DNA from: Rhizobacter sp. SG703
GTDB taxonomy: Bacteria > Pseudomonadota > Gammaproteobacteria > Burkholderiales > Burkholderiaceae_C
Assembly (NCBI RefSeq): GCF_012275445.1
Contig: NZ_JAAZQK010000008.1
Coordinates: forward strand, 1 to 64,000
Length of the DNA: 64,000 nucleotides
Reading direction: 5' to 3'
Below, in pieces: positions 1-7,341 of this stretch. How positions within the stretch are numbered: position 1 is the first letter of the stretch; each line of letters starts with the position of its first letter. The translations under genes were made by a program, and so were the position numbers. The notes under the pieces were generated by a model. That model was not told where the DNA came from, searched no databases, and worked only from the letters and a program-made list of their open reading frames with translations.

Positions 1-2310
1 ATGACGCGCCGGCTGGAGCCGGACCTGGACAGCCGCTGGGAGTACGACACCGCGACCCAGGGCACCGGCGAGCTGGCCGAGACCTTCACCTGGGCGGGCA
101 ACACGAAGGACTACCGGCGCGTGCACGGCTACGACGCACTCGGCCGCCCGAGCACGACGGTGACGAGCCTGGACGCGGACTACGCGAGCACGGTGACCTA
201 CGACGCGTTCGGCCGCCCGGACCGCACGACGCACAGCCGCTCGGCCAGAGGGGCGGGTGCCATCGGCGCGGTGCCCGCGTCGAACACCTTCCAGCAGCAC
301 TACAACGCGACCGGCTACGTGGACCGCATCGACCGCTACGAGGGCGCGAGCACGACGGCGACCACGCTGTGGACCGCGCAGTCGATGGACGCCGAGGGCC
401 GGCTGACGCAGGAGCAGCTGGGCAACGGCGCGGTGACCCGACGGGGCTACAACCCGTACACCGGGCGCCTGAACAGCATCCGCAGCGGGGTGTCGGCCGC
501 CGATGCGCAGTTCCAGGACGACAGCTACGACTACGACGTGCTCGGGAATCTGGAGAGCCGCAGCCAGTTGATGACCAACGGCGGCGCGGCGTTGAACGAG
601 AGCTTCACGTACGACGCGCTGAACCGGCTGAACACCAGCACGATCGGCGGGGTCACGAAGACGACGACCTATGACGAGCTCGGCAACCTGACCAGCAAGA
701 CCGGCGTCGGGCTGTACCGCTATCCGCCATCGGGCGCGGGCAGCGTTGCGCCGAACGCGGTGGCGTCGGTGCTGGGCACGGTGGCCGGGCTGGCGAACCC
801 GGGCTTCAGCTACGAGGTCAATGGCAACCTGAAGACCGGCCTGGGCCGCCGCTATGCGTGGACCGCGTACGACATGCCGTCGAGCATCGACAGGCTGGAC
901 GGGACCAACCCGGTGCAGCGCACGGCGTTCCTGTACGGCCCGGACCATGCAAGAACCCGGCAGACCATCAGCCCGATGAGCGGCGAGGTGGCGGGAAGCC
1001 CGACCACGACGATCTGGTACGGCGGTGCGATGGAAAAGGAGATCGACACCGCGGCCAACACGACGACGATCCGCACGGTGCTGCCGGCGCAGCTCGGCTT
1101 CATCGAGGAGAGGTTCAGCGGCACGGCCACGGCAGCGACGGCCGACGGTGTGCGCAACCTGCGCTACTTCCTGACCGACCACCTCGGCTCCACGCTCGCC
1201 GAGATGGACCAGGTGCAGGCTGTGTTGCAGCGCATGAGCTACGACGCGTGGGGCCGCCGTCGCAACGCCGACGGCAGCGACGACACCGGCCCGCAATGGG
1301 GCAGCCTGAAGAACGCGCAGGACCACAGCGGCTACACCGGCCACGAGCACCTGGACCAGCTGGGGCTGGTGAACATGAACGCGCGGATGTACGACCCGCT
1401 GCTCGGGCGGCACACCAGTGCGGACCCGACGGTGCCGGATCCGACGAACGTGCAGGCGTTCAATCGCTACAGCTATGTGTTGAACAACGCGTTGGTCTTC
1501 ACGGATCCGACCGGGCTGGCGCCGGACGGAAAGCGCAACACCACCAGCGACAGCATCTGCCTGGGGAAGCCAGACTGCCGAGTGCAATTCGAATTGCCGC
1601 CTGACGAAGAACCGGGGAAAACGAATGGCGAAAAAATGGGAGTGGCTGTCAGAGAAGGGGGCGTGACGACTACTCCGGCCGCGAATGACTCGCCGCCGCC
1701 GCCGCCGCCACGTGCCACGGGAGCACCCATGACTCCGGCGCAAGAGCAGACAGCCAACGAGCCGAACATCCGATTGCACGGCCAGTGCGATGAGGTTTGT
1801 CGCAACAAGATCTACTCCGACAGCCAGGATTACCACAACCGCAATCGGTCGACGATCTTTGAGGCGGTCACGGCTTTGATTTTTCAGGGAATCGGAAGAA
1901 TTTTCGGTCCGGCATCGGAAACAGCTCCACCTGTTGCGGCAAAGCCGCCTGCTTCTGCAAAGGGTCCATCGGCAGGCGTCACAAACGAAACAACCAGGGT
2001 CGGACGATGGATGTCGCAAGCTGAGTACGATGCGATGAAGGCCTCAGGAAAGGTACAAGAAAGCTTGTCTGGAACAACTCACGTAGCCACCCCGGCCGAG
2101 GCGACCGCGTTCATTAGTCAAGCCAAGCCGGGAAGCGTGTATGTGGAGTTCAACGTGCCCAACGCAGCATTGAAGGCAACTAACGAAGGATGGTCAAAAA
2201 TTGTTGGTCCCAACTCCTTGGAGGGACGGCTTGCGGCGCGAAAAGGGTTAGAAATACCTCAAATGCCGGAAGCAACGAACATCGTTCATACAGCGACCAA
2301 ACTTCCATAG
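1..2310 (+). CDS. Rhs/YD-repeat polymorphic toxin, 3' part, with TreTu-like C-terminal toxin domain
   Basis: This is the C-terminal 769 residues of an Rhs-type protein; the frame is open at the first base, so the window probably cuts the gene. Repeated YD motifs (YDALGR, YDAFGR, YDVLGN, YDALNR, YDELGN) run from about residue 44 to 230 and form the shell that encloses the toxin. The conserved Rhs core end (HLDQLGLVNMNARMYDPLLG, about 450-470) is followed by DPTGL near 502-506, where the variable tip begins. A linker with a proline run (about 564-570) leads to a last domain of about 102 residues (668-769) with RWMSQAEYDAM, GSVYVEF and GPNSLEGRLAARKG. From memory this matches TreTu-family toxins, Rhs tips that ADP-ribosylate elongation factor Tu. 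The tip is visibly poorer in G and C than the core, as expected for a swapped cassette. A small immunity gene follows directly. Core call sure; toxin family probable. Confidence 0.85.
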   Translation: MTRRLEPDLDSRWEYDTATQGTGELAETFTWAGNTKDYRRVHGYDALGRPSTTVTSLDADYASTVTYDAFGRPDRTTHSRSARGAGAIGAVPASNTFQQHYNATGYVDRIDRYEGASTTATTLWTAQSMDAEGRLTQEQLGNGAVTRRGYNPYTGRLNSIRSGVSAADAQFQDDSYDYDVLGNLESRSQLMTNGGAALNESFTYDALNRLNTSTIGGVTKTTTYDELGNLTSKTGVGLYRYPPSGAGSVAPNAVASVLGTVAGLANPGFSYEVNGNLKTGLGRRYAWTAYDMPSSIDRLDGTNPVQRTAFLYGPDHARTRQTISPMSGEVAGSPTTTIWYGGAMEKEIDTAANTTTIRTVLPAQLGFIEERFSGTATAATADGVRNLRYFLTDHLGSTLAEMDQVQAVLQRMSYDAWGRRRNADGSDDTGPQWGSLKNAQDHSGYTGHEHLDQLGLVNMNARMYDPLLGRHTSADPTVPDPTNVQAFNRYSYVLNNALVFTDPTGLAPDGKRNTTSDSICLGKPDCRVQFELPPDEEPGKTNGEKMGVAVREGGVTTTPAANDSPPPPPPRATGAPMTPAQEQTANEPNIRLHGQCDEVCRNKIYSDSQDYHNRNRSTIFEAVTALIFQGIGRIFGPASETAPPVAAKPPASAKGPSAGVTNETTRVGRWMSQAEYDAMKASGKVQESLSGTTHVATPAEATAFISQAKPGSVYVEFNVPNAALKATNEGWSKIVGPNSLEGRLAARKGLEIPQMPEATNIVHTATKLP

Positions 2311-2320
2311 GAGCGAGAAC

Positions 2321-2620
2321 ATGCTGGATCTTTTTATTCTTTGGGCAAGGCAAATCTCGCGCAGACCTGTTGGACAGGATATTGAGATGCGTCTCACGGT
2401 AAGCGAGCCCTCAGCCAATCCATCAGCACGATTGGACATTGATGCGCCTACGATGGTTGCTCGCGTTACGTGTTGGGAGAGTGGTGATTACGACGCGGAG
2501 GTCATCGACGTCATGACGGAGGAAACGCTCTTCTCGAGTCACGGCGAATTCCAAGCAGGACGGCCAGTTTCGGAACGGCTTTCCGCCTTCTTCGAGGCCC
2601 TAGGGATAAAACTTGACTAG
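2321..2620 (+). CDS. probable TriTu-like immunity protein for the Rhs toxin
   Basis: A 99-residue acidic cytoplasmic protein begins 10 bp after the toxin stop, with GGAGCGAG just upstream of its ATG. It has no signal peptide or membrane segment. The central part (SARLDIDAPTMVARVTCWES, then GDYDAEVIDV) and the C-terminal SSHGEF...FFEALGI recall the TriTu immunity family that accompanies TreTu toxins. Such proteins bind the toxin domain and block its active site, protecting the producing cell and its kin. Position, size, strand and the same lowered GC content as the toxin tip support the pairing. The family name rests on recalled sequence similarity, not a search. Confidence 0.75.
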   Translation: MLDLFILWARQISRRPVGQDIEMRLTVSEPSANPSARLDIDAPTMVARVTCWESGDYDAEVIDVMTEETLFSSHGEFQAGRPVSERLSAFFEALGIKLD

Positions 2621-3068
2621 TCCGCCCTGAACAACTCGTTTTCAGCCAACGCGTGGTCGACTTCGCCACCTGCACCCATGCGCATACGCCGTCGTCACGC
2701 ACGGGTGCCAGAAGTTCGTCACCTTGCCGGCGGCATACCGGCCCGGCAACTCCGCACCGCGCCGCTGCGGTCGACCTCGATTTAGCCGTCGTCCGCTAGT
2801 CGCAGCCCGCCCCGGATAGGCTTTCGGACCACGTACCCGAATGGTTCGCCTTACACAGGGTCGACTCAATGAAGAATTTGAACCTAGCGGTCTCAAGCCT
2901 GAAGTGCAACACCCCGCCAAACAGGCAAGGTCGACGACGCACAGACGAGATATCAGCAATTGCGGCCGGAAGGTCATGATGGCGCACAGCGACCTTCCGT
3001 TGCATGGCAACTTCGCCGAGTGCTGCACTGATCTGGAAATCCTTCAGGCGTGGCGTGCTTCACGCCGC
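2621..3068. other. gene-free, apparently decayed region after the toxin cassette
   Basis: About 450 bp between the immunity gene and the next convergent gene hold no convincing coding sequence. Short frames exist on both strands, but none has a ribosome binding site or recognisable domain and they overlap one another. Base composition is intermediate between the cassette and the GC-rich chromosome. Regions downstream of Rhs genes often carry remnants of displaced tips and immunity genes; that is the likely origin here but cannot be shown. Confidence 0.4.
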
Positions 3069-3983
3069 TCATCGGGATGCTCCGGCCGTAGGCAACGCCG
3101 GCAACGACGCCGCCTTGCGGTCGAACCACTCGCGCAGCCCGGGCTCGTCGAAGCGCTCGGCCAGCGCGAGTGACGCATGGCGGGCGATGCGCGCTGCCTC
3201 GTGCTCGCCCATGCCGTGCCGGGCGCGTGCCAGTTCGAGCAGCAGGAAGGCGCGGTCGACGTCTTCGCTGCCGTTCGCTTCGATCGTGTTGATGCCGTCG
3301 CGCGCGGCATGCGCCGCGGTCTCCCAGTCGGCCAGCGCATTGGCCACCAGTGCGATCAGGTAGTCGGCACGCTCCACCTGCATCCAGGTGCCGGCGTGCT
3401 GCCAGGCCGTCTTGCAGCAGCGGGCGGCGCGGCTCATCGATGCCGCCACCGCCGGGTCGGTGGTGGCAGGCTGCGGGTGTTCCAGCCAGCCGGAGAGCGT
3501 GTTGTTGATCGCGCGCGCCGCCATCGCCAGCACCGGGCCGCCGGCCGGCGCGGCTTCGATCGCCTGCACGCAGGGCACGAGGTTGGCCGCCACCAGCACC
3601 GGGTCGGCGGTGCCGGCCAGGTGCTGCAAGGCCCCCAGGCGAACCGCGACCGCGGCCAGGCTCGGGCCGCAGCCGAGCGCCTGCGCGAGCTCGGCCTCGG
3701 CCTGCCACGCCTGCAGCGCGGCACCGCTCATCGCGCAGGCCACCGCGCGGTTGCGCAGCACGACCGGCGGCTGGCCGGCCAGCGCCGGCAGCGCCTCCAG
3801 CAGCGCCCGCGCGCCGGGCCAGTCGTGGCCCTTCTCGCCGATCACATGGTTCACCAACCAACTGTACGACGCGAGGTCGTCGACTTCGAGCGTCGACGGT
3901 GCGATCGCGCGCAGCCGTGCCGCGGCGCCGACCAGGTCGGCGTCGTGGACCTGCATCAATGCCGATACTTCTGCCAAGGCCAT
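3069..3983 (-). CDS. helical-repeat (TPR-like) protein of unknown function
   Basis: A 304-residue protein rich in Ala, Leu and Arg with no signal peptide or membrane segment. The whole chain reads as paired amphipathic helices (for example WPGARALLEALPALAGQPP, then an ALADWETAAHAARDGINTIE stretch and a C-terminal HEAARIARHASLALAE), the pattern of TPR-like helical repeats that form protein-binding scaffolds. No catalytic motif is visible. The start ATG is the first in frame. The gene lies 61 bp downstream of mntH on the same strand, so it could be co-transcribed with it, but nothing in the sequence ties it to metal transport. Function unknown. Confidence 0.7.
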   Translation of the reverse strand: MALAEVSALMQVHDADLVGAAARLRAIAPSTLEVDDLASYSWLVNHVIGEKGHDWPGARALLEALPALAGQPPVVLRNRAVACAMSGAALQAWQAEAELAQALGCGPSLAAVAVRLGALQHLAGTADPVLVAANLVPCVQAIEAAPAGGPVLAMAARAINNTLSGWLEHPQPATTDPAVAASMSRAARCCKTAWQHAGTWMQVERADYLIALVANALADWETAAHAARDGINTIEANGSEDVDRAFLLLELARARHGMGEHEAARIARHASLALAERFDEPGLREWFDRKAASLPALPTAGASR

Positions 3984-4044
3984 CTCAACTCCTCTCGGTG
4001 AGTCGCAAGGAAATCCCTTTTTGAATTGAAGGGACGAGCACAGA

Positions 4045-5370
4045 TCAGCGCCAGAGTGCCGACACGAGCCACAGGTTGGCCGCGCCGATCAGCACGAACA
4101 GTGTCCACGCGCCGGTCTTCAACCACGGTCCGTTCGCGAACGGACCCATCAGCGCGCGGTCGCTGGTGAAGCGGATCAGCGGCCAGATCGCGAACGGCAA
4201 CTGGAAGCTCAGCACCACCTGGCTGGCCACCAGCAGCTGGCCGACACCCGCCTCGCCGAGCCACAGCACACCGCCCAGCGCCGGCAGCAGCGCGAGGCCG
4301 CGCGTGATCAGCCGGCGCTGCCAGCACGGCATCTTCAGGTCGAGGAAGCCTTCCATCAGCACCTGCCCGGCGATGGTGCCGGTGAAGGTGGAGCTCTGCC
4401 CGGCCGCGAGCAGCGCGACGCCGAACAGCACCGATGCGAACGCGCCGCCGACCAGCGGGTCGAGCAGGTGGTAGGCGTCCTGGATCTCGGTGACTTCGGT
4501 GTGCCCGCTGCCGTTGAAGGCCGACGCTGCAAGCGTCAGGATGGCCGCGTTCACCAGCAGCGCGAGCGACAACGACACCACGGTGTCCAGCGTCGACAGC
4601 CCGATCGCCTCGCGCTTCGCTGCATCGTCGCCGCCGACGTGGCGCGTCTGCACGATCGACGAATGCAGGTACAGGTTGTGCGGCATCACGGTGGCACCGA
4701 GGATGCCGATCGCGAGGTACAGCGCCTGCGGGTTCTCGATCGCCGACAGCCGCGGCACGAAGCCCTGCGCGACGGCGCGCCAGTCGGGCCCGACCATCGC
4801 GAGCTCGACCGCGTAGCAGACGCCGATCGTGACGATCAGCCCGAGCACGATCGCCTCGACCTGGCGGAAGCCCTTGCCCTTGAGGCCGAGCACGACCAGC
4901 GTGTCGAACGCGGTGATCACGATGCCGGTGACCAGCGAGACGCCGAACAGCAGGTGCAATGCGAGCGCGCTGCCCAGCACCTCGGCGACGTCGCACGCGA
5001 CGATCGCGAGCTCGGCCAGCATCCACAGCACGCGGCTGGTCGCCTTCGGGTAGTGGTCGCGGCAGGCGCGCGCCAGGTCCTTGCGGGCCACCAGGCCGAG
5101 GCGCAGGCTCAGCGTCTGCAGCAGCATCGCCGCCAGGCTGGACAGCAGCACCACGCACAGCAGCGCGTAGCCGTAGCGCGAGCCGGCCTCGATGTCGGTC
5201 GCCCAGTTGCCGGGGTCCATGTAGCCGACCGACACCAGCAGCCCCGGGCCGGCCACCCGCAGCAGCTTGCGCCACAGCGGCGCTTGGGCGGGGATCGCGA
5301 TGCTGCCGCGGACTTCGGACGGGCAGAACGGGGCGGTGGCGGTGCGCGGCAATGACAGCATGCGCCGCAT
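4045..5370 (-). CDS. mntH: Nramp-family divalent metal transporter MntH (manganese/iron)
   Basis: MntH takes up manganese(II) and ferrous iron with protons across the inner membrane. The 441-residue protein has about eleven membrane segments after a short polar N-terminus. The two family signatures are intact: DPGNWATDI in the first membrane helix (residues 52-60; Asp and Asn bind metal) and MPHNLYLHS in the sixth (229-237; Met and His lines the site). The start used is the ATG for MRRML; a second ATG three codons on (MLSLP) is possible. A 24-bp perfect palindrome lies 10 bp upstream of the start codon, the expected place for a manganese- or iron-responsive repressor site. Length and motifs are normal for the family. 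Confidence 0.95.
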   Translation of the reverse strand: MRRMLSLPRTATAPFCPSEVRGSIAIPAQAPLWRKLLRVAGPGLLVSVGYMDPGNWATDIEAGSRYGYALLCVVLLSSLAAMLLQTLSLRLGLVARKDLARACRDHYPKATSRVLWMLAELAIVACDVAEVLGSALALHLLFGVSLVTGIVITAFDTLVVLGLKGKGFRQVEAIVLGLIVTIGVCYAVELAMVGPDWRAVAQGFVPRLSAIENPQALYLAIGILGATVMPHNLYLHSSIVQTRHVGGDDAAKREAIGLSTLDTVVSLSLALLVNAAILTLAASAFNGSGHTEVTEIQDAYHLLDPLVGGAFASVLFGVALLAAGQSSTFTGTIAGQVLMEGFLDLKMPCWQRRLITRGLALLPALGGVLWLGEAGVGQLLVASQVVLSFQLPFAIWPLIRFTSDRALMGPFANGPWLKTGAWTLFVLIGAANLWLVSALWR

Positions 5371-5379
5371 TCTGCCGGG

Positions 5380-5403
5380 CTGCTGACACGACGTTGTCAG
5401 CAG
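5380..5403 (-). promoter_or_regulatory. palindromic operator candidate upstream of mntH
   Basis: Perfect 9-bp arms CTGCTGACA and TGTCAGCAG flank a 6-bp centre (CGACGT), just upstream of the mntH start. On the mntH strand TGACAA inside the palindrome resembles a -35 box, with CAGAAT 19 bp downstream as a weak -10. A repressor bound here would block mntH transcription. A manganese-responsive MntR or Mur-type regulator is the natural candidate by function; no regulator gene is adjacent. Confidence 0.55.
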
Positions 5404-5474
5404 GCGCCGCGCAGCATCGCGGCTTCTCTCCGGCGCCCCGCGGCGCCGCCTCGTGCCACCCCTGGAGATCCGCC

Positions 5475-5858
5475 ATGACCGACACCATCCGCAGCGCCCT
5501 GAACTGGTTCGAGATCCCGGTCACCGACCTCGACCGCGCCCAGGCCTTCTACGAGAAGCTCTTCGCGACCACGCTGCGCCGCGAGCCGATGGGCGAGGTG
5601 ACGCTGGCGGTGTTCGGCTACGACGAGCCGGGCGTCGGCGGCTGCCTGATCGCCGGCGACAGCGTCGCGCCGCCGTCGCAAGGCGGCACCATCGTCTACC
5701 TGAACGCGCAGCCGTCGCTCGATGCGGTGCTCGAGCGCGTGCAGGCTGCCGGCGGCGCCATCACCACGCCGAAGGTCACGCTGCCGGGCGACATGGGCTG
5801 CTTCGCCCACATCGCCGACAGCGAAGGCAACCGCATCGGCCTGCACGCGCTGGCGTAG
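5475..5858 (+). CDS. VOC/glyoxalase-fold protein
   Basis: A 127-residue single-domain member of the vicinal oxygen chelate superfamily. It opens with the characteristic NWFEIPVTDLDRAQAFYEKL beta-alpha unit and ends with the second module (GDMGCFAHIADSEGNRIGLH), where the Glu before GNRIGLH is a usual metal ligand. Members include glyoxalase I, dioxygenases and resistance proteins; the substrate cannot be told. It resembles the small PhnB/YdcJ-like 'VOC family protein' class rather than true glyoxalase I. The ATG is preceded by CCTGGAGATC as ribosome binding site. It is divergent from mntH and 65 bp upstream of a WYL regulator that may control it. Confidence 0.85.
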   Translation: MTDTIRSALNWFEIPVTDLDRAQAFYEKLFATTLRREPMGEVTLAVFGYDEPGVGGCLIAGDSVAPPSQGGTIVYLNAQPSLDAVLERVQAAGGAITTPKVTLPGDMGCFAHIADSEGNRIGLHALA

Positions 5859-5882
5859 CATTCGCGCCCAGGAAACGTCGTC

Positions 5883-5924
5883 ATGAACGCCACCCCCGGC
5901 TCCACAAGAGCCCGCCCCTGCTGA
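5883..5924 (+). other. 13-codon upstream ORF that may couple translation of the WYL regulator
   Basis: An ATG with a good AGGAA site eight bases before it opens a 13-codon frame (MNATPGSTRARPC) whose TGA overlaps the regulator's ATG as TGATG. The regulator itself lacks a clear Shine-Dalgarno sequence, so ribosomes ending here could restart on it. This is an inference from spacing only. Confidence 0.3.
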
Positions 5925-6634
5925 TGCGCCGCGCCGATCGCCTGTTCCAGCTGGTGCAGCTCGTCCGCGGGCGGCGCCTGACCACCGCCGAGTTCATCGC
6001 CGAGCGGCTCGAGGTGTCGGCGCGCACGGTGTACCGCGACGTCGCCGACCTGCAGCTGCAGGGCGTGCCGATCGAAGGCGAGGCCGGCGTCGGCTACCGC
6101 ATGCGGGCCGGCTTCGACCTGCCGCCGCTGATGTTCAGCGGCGAAGAGGCGCAGGCGCTGGTCGCGGCGGTGCGCATCGCGCAGCCGCGCATCGATGCGG
6201 CGCTCGCGGCGCGCGCCGACGCCGCGTTGTCGAAGATCCTGTCGGTGCTGCCGAGTGCGGCCCGCGCGGCGGCCGAAAGCCTCGCGCTGTATGCGCCCAC
6301 CTTCGATTTCGACCCGCAGGCGCGTTCGCACCTGGAGCTGCTGCGGCTGGCCGCCGAATCGCGCCGCCGCGTCGAGCTGCAGTACGTCGACCTGAAGGAG
6401 GTCGGCACCGAGCGCACGGTGCGGCCGCTCGGCTGCTTCTACTGGGGCGCGGTGTGGACGCTGGCCGCGTGGTGCGAGACGCGCGAGAGCTTCCGCAGCT
6501 TCCGCGTCGACCGCATCCGGCAGCTGATCGTCACCGATTCCGCGTTCCGCGACGAGCCGGGCAAGACGCTGGCCGACCTGTTCCGCCACAACGAGGCCGC
6601 GGCCGAGGCGCACCGCAACGCGAACGCCGCCTGA
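5924..6634 (+). CDS. HTH-WYL (YafY-type) transcriptional regulator
   Basis: A 236-residue one-component regulator. The N-terminal HTH_11 winged helix (about 1-60: RADRLFQLVQLVRGRRLTTA, then ERLEVSARTVYRDVADLQ) binds DNA. The C-terminal WYL domain (about 130-220; VELQYVD...RTVRPLGCFYWGAVWTLAAWCE...FRSFRVDRI) is a ligand-sensing module that often binds nucleic acid or nucleotide signals. The usual W-Y-L trio is here YWG..WTL, within family variation. The ATG overlaps the stop of a 13-codon upstream frame. The glyoxalase-like gene just upstream is the likeliest target along with its own promoter; YafY regulators next to VOC proteins are common, but the ligand is unknown. Confidence 0.9.
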   Translation: MRRADRLFQLVQLVRGRRLTTAEFIAERLEVSARTVYRDVADLQLQGVPIEGEAGVGYRMRAGFDLPPLMFSGEEAQALVAAVRIAQPRIDAALAARADAALSKILSVLPSAARAAAESLALYAPTFDFDPQARSHLELLRLAAESRRRVELQYVDLKEVGTERTVRPLGCFYWGAVWTLAAWCETRESFRSFRVDRIRQLIVTDSAFRDEPGKTLADLFRHNEAAAEAHRNANAA

Positions 6635-6663
6635 TCGAGGCCCGCCCCGGCACGGCGGGCTCT

Positions 6664-6669
6664 TAAGAT
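6664..6669 (+). promoter_or_regulatory. -10 candidate (TAAGAT) for the GST gene
   Basis: TAAGAT within CTTAAGATGCCG lies 31 bp before the GST start. The same CTAAGATGCCG string sits upstream of the aldo/keto reductase at 20885, which supports a shared -10 element. No convincing -35 was seen. Confidence 0.4.
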
Positions 6670-6699
6670 GCCGGGCTCCGCACCCACCCCGGCCTCCCC

Positions 6700-7341
6700 A
6701 TGATCCAGCTGTATTACTTTCCCGGCAACGCCAGCATGGCACCGCACATGCTGCTCGAAGAGCTCGGCGTGCCGTTCGAGCTCGTGCGCGTCGAACGCGA
6801 GAAGGGCGCGCTGCGCTCGCCCGAGTACCTGAAGCTGAACCCGAACGGGCTGATCCCGGTGCTGGTCGACGGCGGGCTGGTGCTGTACGAGGCCGCGGCG
6901 ATCTGCCTTCACCTGCTGGACGCGCACCCGCGGTCCGGCCTCGCGCCGGCCGTCGGCACGCCGCAGCGGGCGCATTTCTACAAGTGGCTGATGTGGCTGA
7001 CCAACACGCTGCAACCGGCCCTGATCACCTACTTCTACCCCGACCGCTACGTGCGCGATGCCGACGCGGTGCCGCAGGTGAAGGACTGCGCCGAGGCGCG
7101 CGTCGGCGCGCTGGTCGACCTGCTCGAGGCCGAGCTGGCGTCGCATGGCAAGCCGTGGCTGCTCGGCGATGCGTTCAGCGCGGTCGACCTGTACGCGCTG
7201 ATGCTGTGCCGCTGGACGCGCGGCTTCCACCGGCCGGCGCGCAGCCTGCCGGCGCTCGGGGACTGGCTGCAACGCGTGCTGGCACGGCCGGCGGTGCAGC
7301 GGATGCTGGCGCGCGAGGGGTTGCAGCCGCCGCTGGTGTGA
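6700..7341 (+). CDS. glutathione S-transferase family protein
   Basis: A 213-residue cytoplasmic GST. The N-terminal thioredoxin-fold domain (about 1-78) has YYFPGNASMAPHMLLEELG, where the serine of NAS is the likely glutathione-activating residue, and the cis-proline segment NGLIPVLVDGG with the glutathione-binding LYEAAAICLHL. The all-helical C-terminal domain follows (about 85-205; WLLGDAFSAVDLYALML is the N-capping motif). It probably conjugates or isomerises an electrophile with glutathione; the substrate is not evident. It ends exactly one base before the convergent amidase ends, leaving no room for a terminator. Confidence 0.92.
   Translation: MIQLYYFPGNASMAPHMLLEELGVPFELVRVEREKGALRSPEYLKLNPNGLIPVLVDGGLVLYEAAAICLHLLDAHPRSGLAPAVGTPQRAHFYKWLMWLTNTLQPALITYFYPDRYVRDADAVPQVKDCAEARVGALVDLLEAELASHGKPWLLGDAFSAVDLYALMLCRWTRGFHRPARSLPALGDWLQRVLARPAVQRMLAREGLQPPLV

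Noticed and set aside
2630-2680. Resemblance to an integron attC site (AACAACTCGTTTTCAGCC followed by AACGC) just after the immunity gene
   Set aside because: Only the left half looks like an attC; no matching right half or inverse core site was found within 150 bp, and no integrase gene is in the window.
2642-3028. Possible small genes on the minus strand in the decayed region after the immunity gene
   Set aside because: Basic, low-similarity frames overlapping each other, with no ribosome binding site and no recognised domain.
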